Source of the DNA: Notospermus geniculatus
Lineage: Eukaryota; Nemertea; Pilidiophora; Heteronemertea; Lineidae
Direction: 5' to 3'
Assembly (NCBI GenBank): GCA_002633025.1
Contig: NMRB01001923.1
Location: 9,067 to 73,066 of the forward strand
DNA: 64,000 nt
The translations under genes and the position numbers were made by a program. The notes below the pieces were generated by a model. It saw only the letters and a list, made by a program, of their open reading frames with translations, was not told the DNA's origin and searched no databases. This document shows, piece by piece, positions 47,854-59,476 of this stretch (its first letter is position 1; each line of letters opens with the position of its first letter).

Positions 47854-48610
47854 NNNNNNNNNNNNNNNNNNNNNNNNNNNNNNNNNNNNNNNNNNNNNNN
47901 NNNNNNNNNNNNNNNNNNNNNNNNNNNNNNNNNNNNNNNNNNNNNNNNNNNNNNNNNNNNNNNNNNNNNNNNNNNNNNNNNNNNNNNNNNNNNNNNNNNN
48001 NNNNNNNNNNNNNNNNNNNNNNNNNNNNNNNNNNNNNNNNNNNNNNNNNNNNNNNNNNNNNNNNNNNNNNNNNNNNNNNNNNNNNNNNNNNNNNNNNNNN
48101 NNNNNNNNNNNNNNNNNNNNNNNNNNNNNNNNNNNNNNNNNNNNNNNNNNNNNNNNNNNNNNNNNNNNNNNNNNNNNNNNNNNNNNNNNNNNNNNNNNNN
48201 NNNNNNNNNNNNNNNNNNNNNNNNNNNNNNNNNNNNNNNNNNNNNNNNNNNNNNNNNNNNNNNNNNNNNNNNNNNNNNNNNNNNNNNNNNNNNNNNNNNN
48301 NNNNNNNNNNNNNNNNNNNNNNNNNNNNNNNNNNNNNNNNNNNNNNNNNNNNNNNNNNNNNNNNNNNNNNNNNNNNNNNNNNNNNNNNNNNNNNNNNNNN
48401 NNNNNNNNNNNNNNNNNNNNNNNNNNNNNNNNNNNNNNNNNNNNNNNNNNNNNNNNNNNNNNNNNNNNNNNNNNNNNNNNNNNNNNNNNNNNNNNNNNNN
48501 NNNNNNNNNNNNNNNNNNNNNNNNNNNNNNNNNNNNNNNNNNNNNNNNNNNNNNNNNNNNNNNNNNNNNNNNNNNNNNNNNNNNNNNNNNNNNNNNNNNN
48601 NNNNNNNNNN
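47854..48610. other. Assembly gap (757 N)
   Basis: Unsequenced run, bounded by a poly-C (CCCCCCCCC) on the left and the third tRNA-Glu on the right. The position inside a tandem tRNA array suggests that more copies were collapsed here. Confidence 0.99.
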
Positions 48611-48612
48611 AG

Positions 48613-48684
48613 TTCCCACACCGGGAATCGAACCCGGGCCGCCTGGGTGAAAGCCAGGAATCCTAACCACTAGACCATATGGGA
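48613..48684 (-). tRNA. tRNA-Glu (anticodon TTC), copy 3
   Basis: Same 72-nt sequence as the other copies. It starts three bases after the N gap, so its 3' terminator is not visible. Confidence 0.93.
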
Positions 48685-48895
48685 ATGGCTGTTTTGGGTG
48701 CAGAGGAATGTCATGGAGTTGGTACGTCAGATTCCCGTAGACAATCACCAAGGATGACATACGGTGAACTAATAGAGGGGGAAAACACGTTCGTTCGATG
48801 CGCAGTGCTGAATGCTGTCCCGTTCATACTGAAAAAAATCACCCGAAAAATTCTTTTCCTTTATTAATGGACGTCTTCCGGGAAAAAATAATAAG

Positions 48896-48967
48896 TTCCC
48901 ACACCGGGAATCGAACCCGGGCCGCCTGGGTGAAAGCCAGGAATCCTAACCACTAGACCATATGGGA
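48896..48967 (-). tRNA. tRNA-Glu (anticodon TTC), copy 4
   Basis: Identical to the other three and 283 bp from copy 3. The terminator T-run is the complement of 48882-48889. Confidence 0.95.
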
Positions 48968-49210
48968 CTGGTTGTTACCCAGATATCTGACTACGGAGGT
49001 TGTTTCTGTAAAATCAGAACGATGTGGGTTTGTTGTCATTGCTTTTTGTTATGTAATTGTAACAATTCTGGCAATTAAATTTGACAGTGCGATTCTGATG
49101 GTAACTCAAGACAAGCTGTACAATACATCCTCTCACAGCAGGTCACTCATCCTGAGATCTCAGGTCATTTACGGTCGTACCCTCCCTCAATGTCGTTCAC
49201 TCCCTCATAT

Positions 49211-49374
49211 TAGGGAGTTTAAGAAATCAAACGATAAACGTTAACTTTACGACAACGTTATTTTTTGTACCGAAAATACAATATATAATACGTGTATAAT
49301 CTGGTGAATTCGTAGTATGAAAAATAACGTTGTCGTAAAGTTAACGTTTATCGTTTGATTTCTTAAACTCCCTA
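49211..49374. mobile_element. TA-flanked MITE (ACGATAAACGTTAAC family), best-preserved copy
   Basis: TA-GGGAGTTTAAGAAATCAAAC continues GATAAACGTTAACTTTACGACAACGTTATTTTT. The right half is its near-perfect inverse, ending GTTTGATTTCTTAAACTCCC-TA. TIRs are over 50 bp around a short AT-rich centre. Confidence 0.9.
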
Positions 49375-52300
49375 GTGCGAGTGAGCGAGCGCGAAGCCCT
49401 GGAATTCTCAGGATGCAGGTCATTCAGACATATCTCATGTATGAGATACGACGCGGGGGATACGTCGTATCTTCAGCTGATCGCTTCTCCTCATGAGGGC
49501 TGAGTGAAATGACCTGAGTCTCATCAGGATGGAAGCCATGTGGCATAACGTGTACACGGTGTACAGTGAATGTCATTATCGGTAAGATCTAAACAAAACA
49601 GGAGCGCGCTGCGCTCTCCACCCTAACCAAATTGTTGGACATCAAAGTTAACTCTGTACACTCTTCGCAGTCAATTTGCGGCCAGCAGTATCGGAAAACC
49701 ATGGTCTTGTCATTTATCATTGTCAGAGTGGCTACCATCCAGGGATTATCTATGAGATGTTTGCCTCGAATCATCAATTGGTATAAGGAGTGATCACCAA
49801 CCCTTGTTGGGTTTCGCTTAATGAAATAACTTGTGGACAGGCTCTGAGGGGCTGGCCGAGAGGTCTGGGATAGACAGGGTCGGGTTTCTCTCCTACCTCG
49901 TCGTGGTATTATTTTTCGATCGGAGCAGCTGAGAAGGGGCGGGGCTTCTCAGGACGCCTGCGTTTGGAGTAGACGCTTGTCAGGACCGCCGGTGTAACAT
50001 ATGTAGTCGTTTCCTGTCGGCCAGTGTTCCCCTATAATGGCAGAATGCGCGCGACTTGACAATAGGTGAGCCACACAGACGAATCAATCTGCTTTCAACC
50101 TTTTCCCAAACAATGCAGGGAACATGAGCAATAGCAACATTTACTGACGTTACACCGATAGCATCGGCCGATTCGGCACAAGGAGTGGCCACTGTGCGGC
50201 CCGAGTTTGTCCATCCATCATGAGGATCGGACAAGGTTTATGTATGAAGAACACGAAATGCTCTAATCCTACGTGTCCAGTGTCGAGGGCAAACTATGTG
50301 TCAAACAAGTCATCGAGATATCTCGCAACCTCATTATCACCCTTGTTGTGGTAATGGCAACAGAATGCTCGAAGTCTGCTCCATAACAATCTTGGTAACA
50401 AAACATTCGTCATGTCGCTTGATTATTCCCTTTGGGATGTAATTTTTCCCATGGTATCTGGTGGCGTTCTGATAAACTCTCGTCGAACCGCCGCATCTCG
50501 TGTCTTCGTTTTGTATTCAATCAATTTTACGGCAAACTATGACTTGGAAAAAGGTTAGCAATATCATGTGGTAACTATTCATCTGTCACTAGCTAAAAGC
50601 CAATGGTTGGAGAAGCCACCTCCTCCTTAGCAGCTTAGAGCGTTTCCGCCCAATGGAGACGAGGTCCTCGCTTTTGAAGGACCAACAAGAACGAACACAG
50701 AACCCATGGCGACGGGGTTGTGGCATAGACATAGACATAGACATAGGACATGGACATAAGTTGTCAACAGAGAATTTAAGCACCCTCTAACGGTCCAGAA
50801 CCAAACTAATGGCTCCGCCTGTAATCCCATTATTTCGGCAATCATGCCACTAGCGACCGGAAATTGCATTAGGGTTCGGCAGCTTGGGAAACAAACAAAT
50901 GATGTTTACTGACGAGTTGACCGGAACAATATCGAACAGGAAATAACAAATGGCAAGAGATCGTCTGCCGAGTATGGTCTCATCAAATAAGGATTGACCC
51001 GTTACTTTCTCAGTCCGATCTGATGGATCGATCGAACACAATCATGTCCATGGTGAACTTTCACCCCCTGTGCCATTGGGCCACAATCACATTTGAATGA
51101 GCACGATGTGACGATCGCCATATTCCAGAGCAATCGACGTCATCTTCGGAGGTATTCGGCTACATTCGGGCGGCCATCGATGTTGGCACGAATCGTTCTC
51201 TGACGTTCAGATTGATTCCAGCGGGCCCCGCGGCATGGAAGTCTCGCGCAGCCAGCCGTTTTTTCGCAGTGTAGCTCCACTACCTTTGCGATTCTCCAGA
51301 ATCGCAACAGCGGCTGGTGACCGAGACTAACGGCATTGTAAAGCACCAGTGCTGCCACCTTTAAAGTGGCTGTACCCGAAAATATTACAACTTACTTAAA
51401 GCGAATGGCTCGCGGGGTTTGTTTACATTTTTGGTGGTACCTTCCATAGGGAGTGAATCTAGCCTCCAGGCAAAGCCGTGCCCCAGCCATATGCAACACC
51501 TGTGCAAATATGCGAATGTACTGGGGACGAGGTTCCAGTAAAAATTTGTTGAAATGGGTTAATGCCGTTTTCAAATTCAGTAGGTCCAGATGTACATTTT
51601 GTGCTATTCTGTGCCATTGATTTTGAAGCGGCAGATTTTGCAGAATGCGCGTCCGAAGTTTGGCTGTCTAATGCATCTCCCATTAAACTAAAATCCTTCT
51701 TTTGCCTTTTTCTCAAAATGCTGCTTGATATCGATGACCAACTGTCATGGCGCCACAACAAACCCCGCGAGCCATTCGCTTTAACCTTTAACACTGCATT
51801 TTATGAAATCAATGCGTTGGGGACAAATTCCCATCGAGTCCTTTGATAAGACGTCATATGCAGAGAGGATTTGTTGATTAGATTCAAGGGAGCTTTTCCA
51901 GTAATCCGGGCGTCATTTGATTTTGAAAAGGTCAGTATGTATATTCAATTGAAATGGTGCGGGGTTATGGTAAATATATTATGCCAAGGTCGGATGTGTA
52001 TTTTCGGAGGTGGCTGATAGGAAAAAGTCACATTGCGATGTAAGATGACGGTTGCAGAGCCGACGGTGCACGATCAAATTTATACGCTGACATCATCTTG
52101 TTATATGTTCATGCCTGCGTTTTGACGCGGCAGAAAATGATCGCGAGACAAGGATGACAGTCAGGCGACTGCGTGCGCCGAATGCGGCGGTCGCCCGTCG
52201 CAGTATGCTTTCAACGTTACGGCGGCTCATCTGGCTGAGTTCTGCCATTCCGGAATAAAATAAACTGAAATAAAACAGGGAACTCGCCAGCAGCGCTTAT

Positions 52301-54648
52301 GTCATCTACCAAGAGTACATCAAGCAGGTGGACAAGCAACTGCCTGCTGCATTCTTTCGGCATTCGTCGCGAAATTGAAACATTATGTAAACACAGACTC
52401 AATCAATGTAATGTAATTTATCATTGACGTCATATCCCCATACGACATCACGACATGATATCATTGAAACGGCTTCCAAGTGATCGTGTTATTAAAACCA
52501 TAACGACAATGCTATAATTATACTAACACTATCTTTTTTATGAAAGTGCTTTCAACTATCTCGCTAAAAGCAATGTTATCATTTGACACTCCTTGGAGAA
52601 GTGCTGTTGGAAAGGACTGCAGACTCTGTTCAATTATAAAATGGCAACAAAGAATTCTTGTAAGACGAAAGCTTATGCGATTTTTACATTAAATTCCATC
52701 GTATGGTTTCTCGGCTGTCAGAGACCATCATATGAGAAGGCTCGGCCGGGACAGGTGTAACGTCGATCAGTGTTCCCCGTATTTCTGTGTTTTTCTTATT
52801 GTTTCCCTCCTGACGGATTAAGCGGCAACTAACCCAACAACAACCATTCTAGGCCGCGTCTATTGTTGGGGAACACTGAACTACAGAAACNATAGTCCGA
52901 ACGTCTGACTCGTATTGCTATTTTTAGCCTATTTGCTGGCCATCAGTTCTGCAAATGAGCAACAGGTGGCAGTGTTCGGACTAGGAGGGCACTATCTAAT
53001 CGAAGCGATTCCGAAACCCGAGTTCAAGACGCTTGGCAGACGATCCAGCATCTAGTTCTGGGTTCATGTCATAACTGCCGGCAAGGATTTGATATCATGT
53101 TTAGGATCATTTTTATCCAATTACGAAAGACTTAGGAGCGGGAAAATCAATAACCTCCTGTCTTCTCCGTTATCCATCACCACAGCCGACACAGCTGGCA
53201 ATGCCAGGCCACTCTCTGCGGAGGAAGGTCACGATGAACGATAAACCTGCACCGAGATACTCCTTCCCATCCTGAAAATACTAGCGGTACTAGAGGCCTA
53301 CTCTTGCTTCTTCGTCAACGGCGGCGGAGGGGGCGAGCAAGAACCACCTAATTACCTCAGGATGCGTTCATAGTAGGGGTAGGCTTGCTATCCGTGAGCT
53401 AGCCTTCGATGATTCAAACGGAACGCAGGCCTCTTGCAAAACTACGAAAAAAAGGTAACATTCACATAGCAGCTACGGTCCTTCGCGAGTGACGTCACGA
53501 CACAGTCTATGGGAACAACCAATCACGTGCCGGGAGTATCATCCGTCTGACAAATTCCTTGAAACCATTGGAGAAATACACCACCGAATCAATAGGTTTA
53601 CAATATATTACAACACTGATGCGCTGGAGCGTGAAATATCAAATTAATTAATGAAATGGTTCGGTTACTAGATTTCGGTCATAGTATTCAAGAACGGAGA
53701 AAACTAGCCTGAAGCAGCGAATCGCGAAAATCACGGTACATTTAAGCCATTGTTGGTATCAAGCTAGCTTGGTGGGGAATTCGAGTGTGCTGCTGATATG
53801 TATGGTGTGGTAATGAAGACTGACGCACATGACAAAGTCACATTGAAGTCAACTCCGTCTGACGTGATTATTCAGCGGTGCATTAAAGTGTGGATTAATT
53901 TATGATTCCCCTGATCATAAGAGACAACTTAGATGTGGAAGGAAGTAACTTAAATGGCTCTAACTAGACCCTAAGGAGTGCTCTCTAAATCTTTACTTAC
54001 TCGTGTCGTGTGCGCTCACCATTCGCTCAGGTTTGCATGAAATGGAAAGTAGCGACGAAAGATCAGTTGTGGAGTAGCCTACACCGATCTTGCGATACTG
54101 CAGTGGAATTACCAGTACACTCTTTAAGCGTTAAGACTAAAGAGGAACATCGAGGGGATGGCGCATGTCGGGGAAAAAGGTGGATACGGACAACCTAGGT
54201 ACCTTTGTTATGGCGTTTTATATTCATCTCATACCCAGTGGTCCACATATAAAGAGCAGCGTCCCGCAGATACCTCCCAGTGGAAGGCCGCCAATTTGAC
54301 CAACACCGGGCGAAAGCGCGCCGTCCGAATGGCAATATGAATCAATTTGTGTCCGATTACGATTGGGAATGAATGGGGCGAGGCAAGCTTACTTCAGCAG
54401 GTCGCCGATATAGATCACACTAACTGAGAAGTAGGCCCGCTACAATTAGCGCGGCGTTCGAAGAGTGAGAGACACGGGCGGTATCATTAATATCCACAAG
54501 CCTATGTTTATCGATAGTGAACCATGTTGAACTGACATGAACGGAAAGCATCGAACAGCGACCTTGACCTTGACCCGACGACCTTGACCTTCGTCGTTTT
54601 CAGAGTCAAATACATCTAAATCAAGTGCTCCTCCTTTTTTCGTTGCAG
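49375..54648. other. No gene recognised
   Basis: Long stretch without a supportable exon. It holds a short ACATAG microsatellite (50727-50755), possible small inverted-repeat elements at 52770-52879 (CAGTGTTCCCC / GGGGAACACTG) and 52892-52988 (TAGTCCGAAC / GTTCGGACTA), and a single N at 52891. The second of these shares CAGTTCTGCAAATGAGCAAC with 47511-47532. Confidence 0.35.
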
Positions 54649-56418
54649 AATTACAACCGGCCTTTTCTACTACGGACTGCCTTTACGCGCTCATTGATTG
54701 TAGTAAACAACTGTCCTCGTCAGCTGTGGAAACCGCCACCGGGAACTCTACAACCCCAGAAAATAGGGCAGCAAACTGCGAGTAAGTGCCGATTGGAATA
54801 ACTTGCACTTTTTGTACGACGTTCGATGACGTCGAAAATCATCGTATTTAATTACCCCGAACGTGGTAGACCACGTATACGTACAATTGAGGACATTTCC
54901 TAGTTTATACAAAACCAATTACCCCGGCACCAACATGCCTTCCGAACTCAATGCAACCATTCGTGGAGAAAACCCATCATCAGTCGGTGGCTCAACCACA
55001 TGAGTCGTGCAACCGGTTGCAGATGTGTCCAAAACTTCAGGACGCGACTTGACAATCGCGTCGTCGCAATGAGTTGCGTCGCATAGGACAGCGGCTTTCA
55101 GGCCCCAATATGCGATGGGCTTCCTTCTATCCCTGAAAAGCTGTTTTTATTGTCTTTTCATTGAAGGCTCTACAACACAGATTATAAAGAATGTACGAAA
55201 AAGAAGATCCTAAGAAAGTGTAACGTAGAAACAGAATACGTCATGATGAACAGGCTTATCAAAAACGGATTCGGCCGGTTCTGTGGCGACTCCGACCCAC
55301 AGGAATTGATCTATAAAGGTAACTGTCACAAAATGTATAGATCAGTTGGTGTTAGCGCTACCCTTATGTTAAGTGACGTAAAAATCCTTTGTCTTATTAC
55401 GTCATTTAACATAAAGTTAGCGCTAACACCAAGTTAGCGCTAACATGAGTTTTGTGCAACCCAGCTACCAATCATACACGACATTATAATACACAACATG
55501 ATCGGGTGTTCTTTCAGAATATCAAAAACAAGCCGTATGTTACAACAAATACTTGACGATGGCTGAATGTATTCATGGTTCATTGCCTGGATTCGGCAGT
55601 GCCCAAGCGCCCGACAACGAGGGTGATCTATGCAAGTAAGTCCACCACTTACACTCGGTGTAAGTTTTTGAATGTTCTCCATTCGCGAGTGTTTCCCTTC
55701 TGACGGAATTACTGCGACTTGACATTAAGGGACACACACAGAACGTATCGATTTATCAGCCAGCGTTTCCAAAACAATACTGTTTGGGTATACAAGTACT
55801 ACGGCTTGACAATAGGCCACACACACAGTAACGTGTCGACTTATAACTGCCAGCCTGTCCCAAACAATAAGGGGGAACACTCACGTACGGAACACTGGAA
55901 GATGTTACACCGGACTTCTATTCCGGGAGACTTCGATTCTACCATGTTTGGTACAATGGTTGGTACATGTATACCTCCACGATCCAACGAACAAGGTAAC
56001 ACATTTCTTCACTGAGTAAAGTCATGACTGGATGCTACTTCATGATGTACCACAACCGGTAAGACGTTTGATGGTTCGTTGAATGTTCCTTTGCAGGCCC
56101 TCGATAGAGATGGTAACTTGCGTAAGGGATGGAGTCAAGAAAGATTGCGGAGAAGAAGCCGTGAAGCTCGCCCTGCTGCTTCTGCCAGCCACCTTTCCCT
56201 TGGAGTTTACAACCTGTGTTGTTAATGCAGAAAGTCTAGATGACAAAACCCTGGATTTCTACCAACAGATGACAGACGATGACGGCACTAAAATGACCAA
56301 ACCTTACATCTCCTGGATTAGCCAAGTCTCCGGAGCAGCAACAAGTAGTCACGCACTGGCCCAGGCGTCTGTTTTACTTTCTGTGGGATTTTGGATTCTA
56401 TCAAGGTCAACGTCATGA
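54649..56418 (+). CDS. Two 3' exons of a putative GPI-anchored six-cysteine secreted protein
   Basis: Exon 54649-54781 follows a strong acceptor (CCTTTTTTCGTTGCAG) and ends at GA|GTAAGT. Exon 56097-56418 follows TTCCTTTGCAG and ends at TGA; phases agree. The product includes TTDCLYALIDCSKQL, a sequon (NST), ANCEPSIEMVTCVRDGVKKDC and TTC: six cysteines in two triplets. It ends in a hydrophobic tail (AQASVLLSVGFWIL then SRSTS) after small residues, like a GPI-attachment signal. Joined to the signal-peptide exon at 18649, the phase fits and gives about 174 residues (217 with the exon at 23807). The family is not recognised. The exon pair is well supported; its link to 18649 is inference. Confidence 0.6.
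55346..55432. mobile_element. 87-bp hairpin MITE in the intron
   Basis: TTGGTGTTAGCGCTACCCTT continuing ATGTTAAGTGACGTAA is the inverse of TTACGTCATTTAACATAAAG continuing TTAGCGCTAACACCAA. The word AGTTAGCGCTAAC is repeated just outside. Confidence 0.75.
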
Positions 56419-57283
56419 AGAGGTCAAGGTTGCCGCAGCGATCAAGATCGCTAAGGTTAAGGTTATTATTTTCTGTCCATGGCAAAACGCACAGCGAAAC
56501 GGGCTGCGCCGGGCATGAATAATGAACGGGGGCTTCAGCATTACAATCAAATGAACAGGAAAATTGTCATAATTGGAGAACATGTAGGCACGAAACTCCA
56601 TCTTAAACAAGAGGTCAACTCAAATGCAAACGGGACCTCGAGATTTCGTGCTACATGTGGGGATTCAGTGGGGCTTTACATGTGGGGGATTCAGTGGGGC
56701 TTTATACACATGCTGAAAGCAGAAGACAGGTCGACTTAAAGGAGAGGCCAATGCGGCTCTATTTTATACGTTATGTAAACAATCAGATTGCGAGTCACGA
56801 CAATCACAGCAAATGGGCGACAATGCGACATCCACAGTGGCAGAATTATTAATTACGTCAAAGATGCCCATGAATGAGGGCTGGGGCCGAGGTTGCTCAT
56901 AGTATATATCTGTGCATGTGTTTATTAATATTATGTCTCAATCACTACTTTCATAATCAAATAACAGCATGCTCGCAATTCTGACAGTGAGAGAATCTCG
57001 TCCCCAGGCCAATTTAAACTTCGCTGTGCCCCTTTAACACATCTAATGCGAAAACAAAGAGGGAGCCACACACTGGCTCCTGGAAGAGATCTGTGGTATA
57101 AAAAATACACCAGGCGCTCGCTTCTGCTCGCTTATGAATTTTTGGCTACTGGTATTTATAAATACAAGTAGGCCCTATACATGTATATGCCTACATATAC
57201 CCATGTGTCAATGCTATTTAACGCCGTTGTACATAAAAGTAACTTGTACACATGGTCAGTATAACTTTGTAATTTGTGTGAGT
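56419..57283. other. 3' flank of the putative GPI-protein gene; no other gene
   Basis: A short direct repeat (ATGTGGGGATTCAGTGGGGC / ATGTGGGGGATTCAGTGGGGC) is at 56654-56700. No other structure recognised. Confidence 0.3.
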
Positions 57284-58228
57284 AGACCAAGAGACAAGTC
57301 CATTTATCTTTCAGTTTCGAGGTGATGTCGTGGTAACTGAAAACTTCCTTCTGCATTGTAAGAAGATGGATATGCTGAATGCATTTCAACTTGTTACCAC
57401 AAGCAATTTTCCCCAGTTTACAAGATGGCTGCCCTTTTTAAAGGGCCAAAGGGATTAACAGTAGGGGTCAAAAATCTGATGTCTTCAAATCATATCATCA
57501 TTGGTATCAAAATAAAGGTATCAGTGAGTACAACAGCATGGCATGGGTTTTATTCGCCAAAATGTACAGTGCAAGCCTTGAGGGGGGTCCAAAAGGGCCA
57601 AAAATCCAACATTTGACCCCTTCCCACCAGTTCCACGGGGCCTGCAGGTGAATGAAAACAATTTATTTCAACATTGCTCTCATAGTGCTCCAAAAGAATA
57701 CTCATGATGACACCCTTTGAGTAACAGTTTTCAGGATCATAAATTATGACCCTTTTTGGGCCCTTTTTTGGGATCTCAAAAACTTTTACCCAAAGGTTGT
57801 CATCATTGGTATTTTTTTTGGAGCTCTATGAGAGCAATGTTGAAATCAATTGTTTTCATTCACGTGCAGCCCCCTTGGAACTGGTGGGAAGGGGTCAAAT
57901 GTTGGATTTTTGGCCCTTTTGGACCCCCCCTCAAGGGTTGCACTGTACATTTTGGCAAATAAAACCCATGCCATGCTGTTGTACTCACTGAGACCTTTAT
58001 TTTGATACCAATGATGATATGATTTGAAGACATCAGATTTTTGACCCCTACTGTTAATCCCTTTGGCCCTTTAAAAAGGGCGGCCATCTTGTAAACTGGG
58101 GAAAATTGCTTGTGGTAACAAGTTGAAATGCATTCAGCATATCCATATTCTTATAATGCAGGAGGAAGTTTTTAGTTACCACGAAACTTAAGAAATAGCC
58201 CTCTTTTCTGGTCTTGTCTCTTGGTCTA
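57284..58228. mobile_element. Giant foldback element, ~450-bp inverted arms
   Basis: The left arm from GTAGACCAAGAGACAAG (57283) to about 57725 is repeated in inverse from about 57790 to 58228. Matched blocks include CAGTTTACAAGATGGC against GGCCATCTTGTAAACTG, AAAGGGCCAAAGGGATTAAC against its inverse, and CATTGCTCTCATAG against CTATGAGAGCAATG. Both arms read the same chance frame (MAALFKGPKGLTVGVKNLMS) on opposite strands. The loop is only about 60 bp. No transposase. Confidence 0.85.
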
Positions 58229-59382
58229 GAGGTGATATTGTTGATATAACGAAAGTAGCGAAGTTACCGTTAACTGTTAGTGAGCTTTGGATGCCTAATG
58301 CTAACGCCAACTTTATTGACGTCACTTGTGACTCAACTGAGTGTGACGTCACTATCGTTTGCGTCGGCGTCCACCGTATTCAATCTATAACTTGCTATTG
58401 TCATTAGATATTGTAATTAAATGTTGTACACACAAAATCATGTGGGCTACCAGAGTTACTTGCATGCACAGTAAACACGACTTCAAGCGATTGTATGTAG
58501 TAGTGTCTTCAATCACAATATACCAAGGATGGATTCGCTTCCATCCTCCTGGAGCACCTAATTGTAAGCTGATAATATGTATACCGGTATTTGAAAATGT
58601 GTCAGGCTTTCATGTACAAATAAACTATCTGGAAATGTTCCATTCATAAAAAGAAGTTATTTCAATAAATGAACATAACAGATGGACAGAAGCTACCTGG
58701 TCTGGTCTGGTTGTGGCTAAATCTGGACCTCCAGATAGGCAAAACAATGTGGGGGCAGATAGATAGGACCTACATGGGCTGGTTACAAGTGGCCCAATGT
58801 GGGCCTCCCTATAGCCACACAATACCTGTCTTGTCAGAAAGATCCTACATCGTCTGTCTTGGCCTACAACTAGATGAACAACAGGCTGCACGTCTTGGCC
58901 TACAACTAGACGAACAACATCCCAGTGGGATATGACTGTCACCAAATGGCCTACACCTACAGAGACACTTCACATGTCCCAGGGTTAACACTCAGCCCCT
59001 GTTGTAGTCATGCATTTCGTAAACAGTCTGGTTGTGACTGAATCTACAACCATATATGAAGAACTCGACAACAACGAACAAAATAAACAGAAGAAAACAA
59101 TCAAAAACATTTAGTTTCAACATGATCATTATATGTCATCAGAATATGCATACATGCTCTGTAAAACAGAACCAACAAAAAAATAATCGGCATATCGGCA
59201 CAATCAGCATATCGGTAGAATCAAATGCAATAGAAAAGCAGTACAGTGTACAGTGTACAACCAGTATATCGGCACAATCAGCATATCGGTAGAATCAAAT
59301 GCAAAAGAAAAGCAGTACAGTGTACATGTATATGGGTCTGTGAAAAAATTCAAGGAACACAGCAGCAGGTTGACATTTGCAA
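58229..59382. other. 3' flank of ATRIP with short tandem repeats
   Basis: GGCCTACAACTAGA(T/C)GAACAACA is duplicated at 58861-58920. A 73-bp unit (ATATCGGCACAATCAGCATA...) is duplicated at 59192-59334. No gene recognised. Confidence 0.4.
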
Positions 59383-59388
59383 TTTATT
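59383..59388 (-). terminator. Polyadenylation signal of ATRIP (AATAAA on minus strand)
   Basis: TTTATT on the plus strand, 89 bases past the ATRIP stop codon. Confidence 0.6.
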
Positions 59389-59476
59389 TATAACCTCATT
59401 TGATTGAAGATTTTCCTCTGAAGCTCCGTTCTGTGTCCACTTTATGAAGATGTGTTGAAGATCATACCAGCATGTG

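Noticed and set aside
47754-48760. Open frames of about 300 codons across the N run
   Set aside because: They consist almost wholly of unknown residues from the assembly gap plus tRNA sequence.
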